A stretch of 64,000 nt of DNA from Chionoecetes opilio. Its lineage: Eukaryota; Arthropoda; Malacostraca; Decapoda; Majidae. The stretch lies in the NCBI GenBank assembly GCA_016584305.1, contig JACEEZ010002694.1:23133-87132 (forward strand), in the 5' to 3' direction. Position 1 is the stretch's first letter; each line of letters starts with the position of its first letter. The translations under genes were made by a program, and so were the position numbers. Shown piece by piece: positions 11,201-24,764 of the stretch. A model generated the notes under the pieces. The model was not told the origin of the DNA, searched no databases, and saw nothing but the letters and a program-made list of their open reading frames with translations.

Positions 11201-14200
11201 CTGCATTGTGGAGGCCGGCGAGGTGAAGTCGTCCCTGTACCACTCCTGGCTGGCCCTGGCCACCCTGCCCTGGATGGCCGCCGAGGTCACCTGGATGGAC
11301 CTCAAGCCGGCCAATGCGCGGTCCTTCACCCAGTGTGCGGCCAAGATAGAGTCCATCTGCGGTAGGATTTTTTTTTTTCTGATTTCCGTCTCCCCATTAT
11401 TTGAAATTGTGATGACAACTGCGATGCCTTTCTAAAGACCATAAATGTAGATTCTTATCACTAAGTCAATGGAAGCACCTTGCTTTGCCGAGCTTTGTTA
11501 AAAAAAAATCCCATCATATTGCGCCATAATTTTTCACATTGAAGAAAGGAGTGATGCAGAGACATTCAGAACATCCCCATTTTTCCTCAGATTCCCGAGT
11601 GAGGAGTGGGAGTGTGGGTGTGGTGGCGCTGGTGCCGGAGAGTGTGGCGCCGTGCTGGAGGTGCCACGTGGTGCAGTGCCTCATCAGCGAGCAGCAGCCC
11701 GGGGCCATGGTGGAGGTGGCCGCCTGGTTTCCTATGGTCAGTGTTGGCTGCTGTTTTTGGTAGTGGATGGAAGGGTAAAGTTGACTGTTGATGAGTCTAA
11801 CATTCACTGTGTTGGCATTATACAGGGCAGTCCGGAATAATCTACCTTCAAATATGAGTACAGGGAGGTCCCGTTATACGAGCATTCGATATACGAGATG
11901 TGTAAATTAGGGTCTATTTTCAATATACGAGATCGAAAAACCAATGCTACGACATTCAAACTGGGGTGAGTAAAATTACCAAGTTATTTACTAAAGTAAA
12001 TTACAAGTTATTTAATAAAATTATAAAGTCATTTACTGACTATATGATTTTACCTAAGGTTGTACGATAATCAATCTGAAAATATGATAATTCTGGTGGC
12101 TCGGTACGACAATGTGGCCTACAAAAATTAACATCCCTGTTGGCAACACTGCAGGCGGACAACAACAACACGCGCTTGCCAACCTATCTCGAGCCTTGTT
12201 TTAGCGTGAAAATACGCCAAAATGTACGACGAAGTCATAGACGAGGTGAGTGAGAGGTGCAGGAAGAGTGCCGCGTGTGGGGGAGGGCGGGGAGGGTGTG
12301 AGAGGTGGAAATAGCCAGCTCTCGTGTGTCTCAGTTGGGGAAAACGTGAGGAAAAGTGAACGATGGACTGAACGATGTACAATGATTCAGATGCGCAGAG
12401 ACGAGTTTGTGGGCAGTGGAAGAGGTCTGCGCACCCCTCCCTTGTCCCTTACCTACCCTACCCTCTCCAGTCTAGTGTATCACACGGCGTCCCCATGAGT
12501 ACATACGTCTTTGTTGCTTGTATGTATTGTGCCTTGTGAGTCAATTTTAGTGATTTGCTGGTTTACTTAATGTGCTTATTGTGACTTATTTGTGCTCTGT
12601 CCTACTGTGCTGTCACACTCTTAATTCAGTGTTTTGTGTGGTGGTGCGGTGGTGTGGTATATAGAGCCCTATATTTGAGAGTTTGAGAGTTGGTTGTGTT
12701 TGCTATAGTTTATTTAAGCATGAAAAACATGTCTTTTTTTTTCTTTCTTTTTTATCTTTTAATTGATGGGGTCCTGGAACCAAACCTATATTTTACCATA
12801 AGTTATGTGTTTCGTTATACGAGATTTCGCTTTACGAGTATGCCAGGTGGAACCTAACTGCTCGTATCTTCGGGACCTCCCTGTACATCATTATCCCCTT
12901 GAGACCCAGAACGTAATTTCCATTGTAGTTTGGCTATCATTAGACAATTTTTAGTGAATATAAGCAATATTTTATAGATATGACCTGTTTAGTACCCTTG
13001 TTGACTAACTTATTTGGTATATTAAGTGACTTTTCGTAATTTTATGGCTCGACAACATACAATTTTTTTATAGCAAAGGAAAGATTGGGCGTGAAGGGGT
13101 TAATAATAAGATGTTAGTAGAAAAAGATACATGCATGATATATACATAGGTCCTGCCTACCTATACAACTGTAGTCTATTTTTTGTATTATGGTCAAAAT
13201 GCAGTAAGGAAGCCACGCCCCCTGCCTCCCCTTCTATTCTACGGGGCAGCTGATTGGTGCATTCCTCGTATCATCACTACCAATCACAATATCTTCACTA
13301 CTTAACAGCGCGTGACCACTGGACAGAGCAATCTTCACTACAAAGTGATATTTGATTTTGTTACCTTCTGTAGTGAAGATTGCTCTGTCCAGTGGTCATG
13401 TATTGTTAAGTAGTGAAGATATTGTGATTGGTAGTGATGATACGAGGAGTGCACCAATCAGCTGCCCCGTAGAATAGAAGGGGAGGCAGGGGGCGTGGCT
13501 TCCTTAGTGCATTTTGACCATAATAAAAAAAATTGAATATACAATCCCAACAATTGGTTACCCACAGATGGTTCACCAGCTGCGAGGGGCCAATGGACAG
13601 CACCTGATCGGGGAGGTTACCGGGGCCGTGCTTCTGTCATCTGACTCAGCCACCGTCCTGGCTGCCTCGCGCTGCTTCCAACCTCTCCTCTGTGCTCTGC
13701 TCAACCTGACATCTGTAAAACTTCTCAGGTCAGTCAGTGAAGGACGTCACAATGGGCAGGTATCAGTGCAGCAGACGGCCGATGATACACTTCCAACTAT
13801 CTCTATCCATAGCTTCAACTTCTTCAATGCCCAATGCTGTCAGATCCTCTTCAACACAGTGCCTCCATGTCTTCCTTGGTCTGCCCGGTGGACGGCGACC
13901 TGGCACTTCCACTCTAACAGCTCTCCCCAATGCCTCACCACCTTCTCTCCTCTTCACGTGCCCAAACCACCTCAATCGCCTTACTCTCAGCACTGTACTC
14001 AGCTCCTTCAATCCACATTTTCTTGCCACCTCTTCACTAGACACTTCATCTCTCCATGTGGTCCCAGCCATATACCTCAACATTCTCCCATCACACCCAA
14101 CCAACACATCCTCCAACTTCTTCGTCAAAGCCCAGGTCTCAGAACCATACAGCAATACTGATCTTATACATGCTTCAAATACTCTTCCTTTGTTTCCCAG

Positions 14201-17200
14201 TAGAATACTCTTGTTTATCAGCAGTCCCGCTATCTCTCTCCACTTCATCCATGTAGTAGTTGCTACCCATGTTCTTACTGCTCTCTCCACTCCACCCTCG
14301 CTATCTAACATGTCACCAAGATAGCAAAACTTTCACTTCATCTATTACATCACCATTCACTTCTATAGTTTCTACCTCTTCCTCTTCTTCTCCTCATTGG
14401 CAGTGATAATGACAATTGTGATAATGGTTGTTACTTCAGGGAGGAAAAGGACTGCACCAGACCCTACACGCTGCACTGCGAGGTGTGTGACGAGACCTCC
14501 ACCTCCTCCTCCACCACCTCCTCCTCTTCTTCTGTGGGCAGCCGTGGTGTTGACTCCACGCTGGTGTCGAGGTTCCTGGGTCTGCTGGGCCACGCCCCCT
14601 GTGGTGGTGGCGGTGGTGGAGGCGCTCCCCACGGTGGTGACGCACAGCAGCCTCACCGCCGCCATGGTGAGCCAGTACCTCGCCCTGCTCACCCACCCGG
14701 ACCAGGCGGTGGTGGCGGCACTGTGCCAACACCTGCCAGCCCTCGTCTGTGTCAAGGACCAGAATGCCAGTCAGGTGTGTGGGCATATTTCATGTGTATG
14801 TCGTCAGGTGGTCAGTGCGGAGTCTATAGGGGTCTTTAAAAGGAGTCTGGATAAATTCATGGATGGGAAAGAGAAGTGGATGTAGTTAAGTAACAGGAAC
14901 TACCTCGTGTAGGTCTCACGGCCTCTTGTAGCTTCCTTATTTTCTTATTTTCTTGTGATGTATATATGTATTGGAAGGTTGAGTAATGTGAGGTAGTTAT
15001 GCACCATGTTGTGAGTCAGCCACACACACCAACTACATTAATCATGTTATCCATTACAGAAAGACTCATTTTTCTTTTTACACTTTTATTTGACTGATCT
15101 CACTCCAGCTCTGACCAAAATGTGCATGCATCACAAATCAGCATGTAAAGAACCTTCATTGATGACTATATGACAGTGGTTCTCAGCTTGTTTCAAGCCA
15201 TGGACCACTAGCCCAATTAAAAAAAAAATCATGGACCATCTCCTTTTTGACTTTAGAGATATGATGAAAAAGGGAAGATTTTAAAGGTAGGTCAAGGGTT
15301 GCTTATAGATATAAAGTAAACTGAATTTTCAGAAATAAATAAAATGATATTACACAGCTAACATTTTGGTTTCATATATATTTCACTTCATTTCCAAATA
15401 TCTTGAACGTTCTGTGGACCACTAGAACAGACATCATGGACCACCAGTTGAGAACCACTGCTTTATGATGATGATGATGACTCTATACAGCAAAGATTCT
15501 CTGTATTCGCTCCTTTGTAATGTTCAGAAATGTTTAAATGTTGTTCAGAAATGTTGTAAAAACCAGCCCAGGGTAGAACAAGAAGTAACGGATTCAAGCT
15601 GGAAAAACTCTTGGCCTCTTGTAGCTTCCTTATTTTCTTATGTTTACCTCCAGGACACCAAGAGCTCCGCCACGTCCAAGGAGGGGGAGCTTGTGATCGC
15701 CCACTTCAACGGCCTGGTGAGGGCGAGTGAGGGGGGGGAGGCAGCGTCCAGTCAGCCTGTGAGAGCCGTGCTGGAGGCGCTCAAGCACATTGTGAGGTGA
15801 GCAAGGCGGCATTCAAGGATAATACAAGAGCCCTGTATGAATAGTATGGGTGTATGGGTATGGGCACAGGAACTACCGCGTGTAGGCCTCGCAGCCTCTT
15901 GTAGCTTCCTTATTTTCTTATGTTCTTATGTATGTATAGTATGTAGGTATGTAGGGTATGTATAGTATGTAGGGTATGTATGGTAAGGTTCAGGTTAGGT
16001 AAGGTTCAGGTATGGTAAGGTTAGGTAAGGTAGCCACGGGTGCGCAAGGAAAACTTACTCCGAAACAAAAGCGATGCAGGTCACAAGAAGAGGAAGAGGG
16101 AGGCATTTTGTAAACAAGGATGTTTGTATGGCTCACTTATTGTAAGAACGTGAAGTGTTACAGAAGTTCATTAATTTCTTAGCACAGAATGTTTATTTCA
16201 GCCCTTTGTGACAATGCTTACTCTAGTTGTAAATATCTAAGTATAGTACTCGGCTTCTCCAGACCTTGAACTCCTGAATGCTTCTTGCTCTGACATTTCT
16301 GCCTCCAACCCATTCCATTTGTCTGGTTCTGTTCATAAAGGTGGATTTCTTCACGTGATTCAGACACTTGATCTTTCTTAGCTTATATTGATGCCCTTAT
16401 GTCTTGCTATCAACTCCATTTGTGTACTTAATTCCAGTCTTATTGCAATTTTTCATCAGTCAACACCAGGGCCGGATTATGACCTTTTGGGGCCCCTAGG
16501 CTAATTAAATTGTGGGGCCCCTCAGACGGAGCCACCCTCTAACTCGCCCGCACCCGAATTTTTTTTACATTGTATAGCAAAATAAGTGAGCTGAAAATCA
16601 AAATATACGCTACATTCACAAATAAGTGTTTTACTGTGTTTAGCACGATGATAAACAAACATGGACTGGGGCCCCATGATTTACAGCTAGGGTCCCAAAC
16701 AGGGGCCCTTTATCTCAAATAAAGGCCTCAAACAGAGGCCCTTTATCTCAAATAAAGGGCCTCAAACAGGGGCCCTTTATCTCAAATAAAGGCCTCAAAC
16801 AGAGGCCCTTTATCTCAAATAAAGGCCTCAAACAGGGGCCCTTTATCTCAAATAAAGGGCCTCAAACAGGGCCCTTTATCTCAAATTATTTGTAATTTTA
16901 TTATAAGTTAAATGAATTATTCAGCAATGCAAAATATCATTTTTCAAAAAAAATCATATATGGAAATCTTTTAGCAGGGACCCCAGGTTTGGGGCCCCCA
17001 AGCTTGAGGGGCCCTAGACTGCAGCCTATACTAGCCTATAGGATAATCCAGGGTCAACACAATTACTCCAGATTGCCTACTTAATGTAAGGAATATTTAC
17101 TTACAAAATATATGTAACTGTAAAGTAGTTTGTTTTTTGGTTCCAATATGTATAATAGAAAGTCCCTGTAATTGAATTGTGAGTTTAGTCGCCGCACGTT

Positions 17201-20200
17201 AAGTTGGCGAAAATTGGGGCCCCTCACTCCCCCCTTCCGAACGCACGGGATTGGCTGAGGTGTTGGGTGTTGGGGCTTTAGGGCGGAACTTTTAGTAAGG
17301 CATTCTCACCCAACACCCAACACCTCAGCCAATCCCGTGCATTCGGAAGGGGGGAGGGAAGGGGCCCCATTTTCACCAACTTAACGTGCGGCGACTATAG
17401 TAATGAATGTTCCCCAGGCGCCCCCTCGGAGGCCTCACCAGCACCTGTTCCTGAAGGTGCGCTCCGTGAGCTCCTCGGCCCAGCTGGCCATCCACGACCT
17501 GGCCCGGACACTGAACCTCTCCCTCAAGGACCTCTACGTGCGCTACAGACAGACACTCTCACAGGTCAGCCTTTGCTTTACTTTTACTTCTACAGGTCAT
17601 TACTTTAACCCCTTCACGCCCAGATCTTTCCTTGGCTATATAAAATTGTATGTTGTCGAGCCATAAAATCGCGATAAGTCACTGAAAATACCACATGAGT
17701 TAGTGGACCAGGATACTAAACAGGTCACAGCTATAAAATATTACTTTTATTCACTAAAAATTGTCTAATGGTACCCAAATTACAATGGAAATTACGTTCT
17801 GGGTCTCAAGGGGTTAAGCCTTAGCTATGCCTCATCTATTCATGTACCATTTCAATGCATATTTTGAAGGGTCTTGTAAGTTAAAACGCATGATTCATGA
17901 TGAAGACTTACGGTAACACCATCAGTAACCTTGTCCCTTGCAATAGGTGCTTTAGGTGCTCTCCTTTGTTATGTACCGTAGATAACACTAAAGTCGCCAG
18001 GACAACGGGTTTTTTTTTATGTACAGACGTGTGGTGGCGTTAATACTTACATTTCTACATCCATGATTTCAGGAAAGTTAGAAGGGGCTATCTGGAGAGT
18101 CTGTGTCATTTTGTGTCTTCATCTGTGTCATAGTAATGGCTATAAATCAACAAATTAAAAAAATATCACCAGAGTGGCGACCAACAATAAGGTCGCCAGT
18201 TAGTGTTTATGTTCTGAGTGTCCTCCCGCCGTCGTCGTCGCCCGAAAAAAAACAAGTAATGAAATTTGAAATCGTCTATATTTGCAGATACAAAGCATAA
18301 AACTGCTGAAACAGGGTAGATTATACAGTCATGATATAAACTACTGTGTATCATCTTCAGTGGCACTTAAAAAACAGTAGTGATGCTATAATTCATAGTA
18401 TTTGGCGCCTGGCGACATTAGTGCAGGTGGCGACTATACTGTCATCTAGGGTAGGTGTCAGTGTGTGGAGCAGTGACACCTGTGATGTTTAGTTCGCCGC
18501 AAAAGACACAAAGGAGACACTTGTGCATCATCATCATCATCATCTTTCTGTTTACCTTTATCTGAACTCATCTTCTGACTTTACAGTAACACCATCAGTA
18601 ACCTTGTTCCCTGCAATAGGTGGTTTAGGTGCTGCATGTTTGGACAGAGGAGTGGACAGCAAGGAGGGCTTGGTGTTTAACCCCTTCGCACCCAGATTTT
18701 TCCTTTGCTATAAATAATCGTCTGTTGTAAGCCATACAATTACGAAAAGTGACTTAATATACCAAATCAACTAGTGGACAAGGATACTAAACAGGTCATA
18801 TGTATAAAATATTGCTTATATTCGCTAAAAATCGTCTAATGTTACCCAAATTATAATGGAAATTACGTTCTGGGTCTCAAGGGGTTAAGTACTCACGCCA
18901 AACTGAATGATATTTTACTGTAATGGAAGCCTTGTATTCCTCACAGGTTTTGGCGAGTGCTGTCAGCCAGGGGGAGGTGGATAGACTGTTAAGCCATGTG
19001 GCAGACGTGTTCAAGTGGCCAGAACTTTCCATAGTTGGCAAAAGGTAAGTATTTGTTTTTCTTACATTGATATAATTCTATCTACTTTAGTTGATGAAAT
19101 CCAAGCTTCCAGCCAAAGGAAATGTCTAGTTTACAGTCATGTCTATTTGTGGAATGTTCCACAGCAAAACATCTCCATTAGAAGCAAGGGATTTGTTAGG
19201 GCAAACAAAAGTAGGTAGAATATTTTTTTTATTGGAAAAAATCGAATAAAAAGAAAACATTAGATATGAATGTTTGAAGAAGAAGAAAACACATTTACGG
19301 GGACAGTTTTGTGGTTCCTGTTTTTTTTAATGTTTTTTATCTATCTTTGTATCATACTTAAAGCCGCCTCCCAAACGTGTCCACAAAACCCAGAGTAGTT
19401 CTTTCACATCAATACCCCACCATAGATAACACTAAAGTCACCAGGACAACGTTTTTTTCTGTTTACAGACGTGTGGTGGCATTAATACTTACATTTCTAC
19501 GTCCATGATTTCAGGAAAGTTAGAAGGGGCTACTGGAGAGTCTGTGTCATTTTGTGTCTTCATCTGTGTCATAGTATGGCTATAAATCAACAAATTAAAA
19601 AAATATCACCAGAGTGGCGACCAACAATAAGGTCGCCAGTTAGTGTTTATGTTCCGAGTGTCCTCCCGCCGTCGTTGTCGCCCGAAAAAAAAACAAGTAA
19701 TGAAATTTGAAACCGTCTATACTTGCAGATACAAAGCATAAAACTGCTCAAACAAGGTAGATTATACAGTCATCATATAAACTACTGTGTATCATCTTCA
19801 GTGGCACATAAATATCAGTAGTGATGCTATAATTCGTAATATATGGCGCCTGGCGACATTAGTGCAGCTGGCGACTATAGTGTTATCTACGGTAAGGCCT
19901 CCTCCCGAATGTGTCCACAAAACCCAGAGTAGTTCCTTCACAACAATACCCTAAATAACATGTATTCACACCCTAAATACATTTATATTATTATTTTTCT
20001 CATATCTGCCCTTCAATAGACCCAAATATAGAACATAATTAGTATGTATTGAAGGTCAGCCATACTTTGAGAAATCATTACATTCATTGCACGACCTTAG
20101 TTCTATGTGACGCAATGACCTAGTTCTATGATGACGCCAATGACCTTAGTTCTATAAGACGCAATGACCTAGTTCTATAAGACGCCAATGACCTTAGTTC

Positions 20201-23200
20201 ATAATGACCCCAAGACCTATTCATAATGACCCAAGCCCTTAGTTCTATAATGACGCCAATGCCCTTAGTTTATAATGACCCCAAGGACCTTATTTTATAA
20301 TAGCCAATGACCTTAGTTCTATGATGATCAAGGACTTGTCTATAATGACGCCAATGACCTTAGTTTATAAGACCCCAATGACTTAGTTCTATGATCCCGC
20401 CAATGACCTTAGTTCAAATGACCCCAATGCCTTAGTTTATAATGACGCCAATACCTTAGTTCGATGATGCGCCAATGACCTTATTTCTATAATGACGCCA
20501 ATGACCTAGTTCTAAAATGACGCCAAGACCTTATTTCTATGATGATGCCAATGACCTTATTCTATAATGACGCCCAATGCCCCTTAGTTCTATGATACGC
20601 AATGCCCTTTAGTTTTAAATGACCCCCTGACCTTGTTCTATAATGACGCCAATGACCTTTAGTTCTATGATGACGCCAAGACCTTATTTATGATGACCCC
20701 AATGCCCTTTAGTTCTATAATAGCCAATGCCCTTTGTTCTATAATGACCCCAAGACCTTAGTTTGGGATACCCCAATGCCCTTAGTTCTAAATGACCCCA
20801 AAGCCCTTTATTTATGATGACCCCAAGACTTGTTCTAGATAACCCCAATGACCTTATTTCTATAATGCCCCCAATGCCCTTAGTTTAAATGACCCCCAAT
20901 GACCTTAGTTCTATAATGACGCAATAAACCTTAGTTCTATGATCCCCAAGACCTTAGTTATGATGACGCAATGCCCTTTAGTTCTATAATGACGCCAATG
21001 ACTTAGTTTAGATGACCCAATGCCCTTTAGTTCTAGAGGGGACGCCAAGACTAGTTCTTGTGCCCCAAAGGGCCCTTAGTTCTTGAGACCCCCAATGCCC
21101 TTAGTTCTATAATGACCCCAATGACCTTGTCATAATGCCCCAATGACCTTAGTTCTATGATTACGCCAATGACCTTAGTTCTATGATGGCCAATGACCTT
21201 TAGTTTTAATGACCCCCAATGACCTTAGTCTATAAGGGCGCCAATGACCTTAGTTCTATATGACCCCAAACCCTTGTTCTTGAGGGACCCCAATGACCTT
21301 GTTCTATGATGAGCCAAAACCTTATTTCATGTGACGAAATGATTAGTTCTATGAACCAATGACCTAGTTCTATGAGACCCCCAAGACTATTTTGTAACCC
21401 CATCAACCGCTGCGTCGCCAGAGTTGCTAAACATCCCCCGGGTGCTTTGTCAACAACCAGTGCATCCCGGGCCCCGGCCGGGTGGGGGGGCGGCCAAAGG
21501 AGGCGCGGCCCGCATGTGCGGAGCTGGCCGGTGTCTGGGTACAGGCTCAGGGGACATCATACGACAATTTCCAGGTGATACCCAACACTGTTTTATTTTA
21601 TTTTATTTATTATTATTGTCTTACACACCAAAAGTAGTGACGGGCAGTTTTGAAAAAAAAATATGTATAACGGGGGTTAAACAAGAGTTTCTGCAAATTT
21701 TGAGAATGATATATGTAAAATTTCTAAGTAGAAAATGCTTTATACCATGCTTTGTTTCCTTGGACGTGAGATGAAGGGGGAAAAAACCCCCCGGCGGGGG
21801 TATAGGTGTTAGCAGTTTTTATATCGTACTAAATACACTTACGGTTTTTGTAAGGGAGAATCGCCCAGCGGATGCAACTTTTAAGGGGGTAGGGGGAAAG
21901 GGGTTTAAAACACAAGTGTTTTTAGTTATTTTTTAAATTTTAAATTAGTCTTCAATGCACAAAAGAGTCACACAAAGGTAAGATTTCCTGGACATTAAAG
22001 GCGAGGCACGCACACACACGTCTACCCCCACACAGCCTGGATTTTTTCTCTGAGGCCATGTGTGGCTGTGGGCGGGTGAGGAGGCGTGCCTCGGGGTTAA
22101 AATAAAAAAGGGGGGGTTTTGTCCCCCAGTAGCACTCCCCTCTGGTGGTATGTTTTTAGAGGGGACAGGGCGTGTCAGGGCGTGTCCCAGAAGGAACAAT
22201 AATTTTTAAATGGAAATATTAGAGATCCCTTAAATAAAATTTGAGGGATAAACATATCACCTAAACATATCTACCCACAAAACAAATCGTCGCACTACCA
22301 GGGCGAACTCCGCCAACCTGAGGATGTACCTAAAAAAATGGAATTATGTATTAAAAAGATTTTGTCAGATTTTGCTATTCGGAGAACATACAAAATATGG
22401 CCTTTTCCAACAACAAGGCAAAGGAATGACATAAAAATGATAAGTAAGATTGGCATAATATTGAAGGAAAATGAACAGCTGGGTTAAGGTAGACGGGAAA
22501 GAGCCTTAAGGGTTTCCAATTTTGAGAAATTAGAGAAGTAAGCTCAGAAATGGTGTTAGGAATATTAATGCTGATAATTTTAAAACTTCAAGCTTAATAG
22601 GGAAAATTGAGCAGTGAAATTTGCATAAAACCTTTGGGGCAGTTTTTCAGGAAAGGTTTCAAATAGTCAGAGCGCAAATAGCAAGCCCTTAGAATTTCGA
22701 AATGACCCGGGCGCTTTCTGAACACTGCACCTTGGGACATATACAGACACATAGAATGTTTGTGTAAAAAGAAATAGTGATGTCCAAAAAAAAAATTTTT
22801 TTAGAAAAAAAAGGTTGGAAAAACAAGGGGGTAAGGACATAAAAGAAAAGGCCCGAGGAAGCATTTGCCCGGTTACCACCACCTCCAATTAAAAATATTT
22901 TTTTATGAACCATTTCCCTTTAAATAAAATTTAGTCATTATATTTTCCCACTTTGTGAACTTTAAACACATGTTCGGTGGAAAAGAACATGTTTTAAAAA
23001 TGGTATCTGACGTTAGCACTGATTTTTAAGGAGAGGGTAATAGTGTTGCAAACCCCCTTTTTAAAAAAATGATGTCAATGGGAGTTCTATTCGCTATTCC
23101 TAGACAGCATAAAATCAATTAAAAGGAAAAAATGAAGCAGTTTCCCCTTTCCCCGGCTGCCAACCTATTTTTATAATGTTTTTTAGTTCTGACAAAAAAA

Positions 23201-24489
23201 AACCCCATTAGAAAGCAGGGGGTGCTTTTTCTAACACAGTAAAAACTCCATTAAAGCTTACTTGTTTTTTTAATAAAAGGATGAGTTTATCAATAAAAAA
23301 AAAGAAAAAATTAGATGAAAAATACCTTACCCAATTTCTTCCAGTTTTCCATGCATTATTTTCCCTACCAAATATAGCACGAAAGTTTGTTAAAAAAAGC
23401 AATGAAAAAAAAAGCAAACAATTACGCGGAGTAAATTTAAAAAGAGTTGGTTGGTCAGTAGGATCATTAGATTTTTTAGTTTTAAGCGCGTAGCATCGTA
23501 ACATTAGCAGTTTTTACTAAGCTGAATCAGGTTGGGATTTTGGGCCCTTTAAGTCATCACTGTGAAGATTCAAGTATTTAACCACGGATCCAAATATCAA
23601 TCTTTTGACCCTGGAGTTTCTCAACTACCGGCGCGGACCCAAAATTTAGGAGCAATTAGAGTTCTGTTCCGGGGCTCGAAACATGGGCAGACACCAACCC
23701 CGGGTTTTAACGGGGCAGAGCGCCGGTTTGTTGTGAGCACAAGCGTCTTGGGAAACCTGTAATTTTTCTTTTACATTGGAAAAAAGTCTGAGAAAACTTT
23801 AAGTGAATTTGCATAATCTCAACATTGTACACGGTTTTTGAGGGTATAAAAAGGCCATATGGTAGATGGTGATGGACTTCTACAATGTCAGCTAAAAAAA
23901 ACGCGTACAAAATTTCCCGCAACCTCAGAATGTGAAATGTCCTTTTTCATTGGCTTGTGGGTTAATAGACATTTTTAAAATTACAGCGGTGTTCGCCCTT
24001 TAAAAAACCATTGAAAAAGGACGTGCACTTTAATTGGAACGCGTACAGAAAAAACTTTTTAAGATTAAAAAATCGCCCTAACTAGGCCCCCGTCTTGGGA
24101 TTCCCCACTATAAGGTTTTCCTTTGATCTTACACGGATGCCCTGCATTGGGCTGGGGCTGTATTAATGCAGACAGAGACGCGGGAAAAAACGCGCTGTTG
24201 CGTTGCGGTAGAACTTTACTTCCGGCAGATTAATTTCTCAGTAACTCACCAGGAATCACTCCCAGTTGTCTGGGGTCAAAAATTTTTGGGGGTTATATCC
24301 CAGGATTTAATAAGTATATACTGATCACGCAGCTGTCACGAACTTTTAAAGGTAAAAACCTTTCAGGAAGACTTTGGGGTTTGGGTTTTACAATACAGTA
24401 AAACCCTTTTATTCGGACTAATTGGGCCAAGGGGTGGCGAGAGTGCAAGGATCCGAATAAAAGGGGGGATTTTATATGGAGGGATATGG

Positions 24490-24523
<34 letters not shown>

Positions 24524-24690
24524 AGGTGCATATATTACACCAGGTGTATATTTACTAAATAGCTAGGAAATTCGCCCCTTAAAAAAAAAAAAAAAAATTT
24601 TAGGTGTATATTAGAGGAAATTTTACCCCCCAAAAAAAAATATAAAAAAAATAAAAATTTGGTGTAGAATACAGCTAGGAAAATTTTTAC

Positions 24691-24764
<74 letters not shown>

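Noticed and set aside
13737..14324. Two long + strand open frames over the LINE
   Set aside because: They are antisense to the LINE RT tail, whose - strand frame has clear protein motifs.
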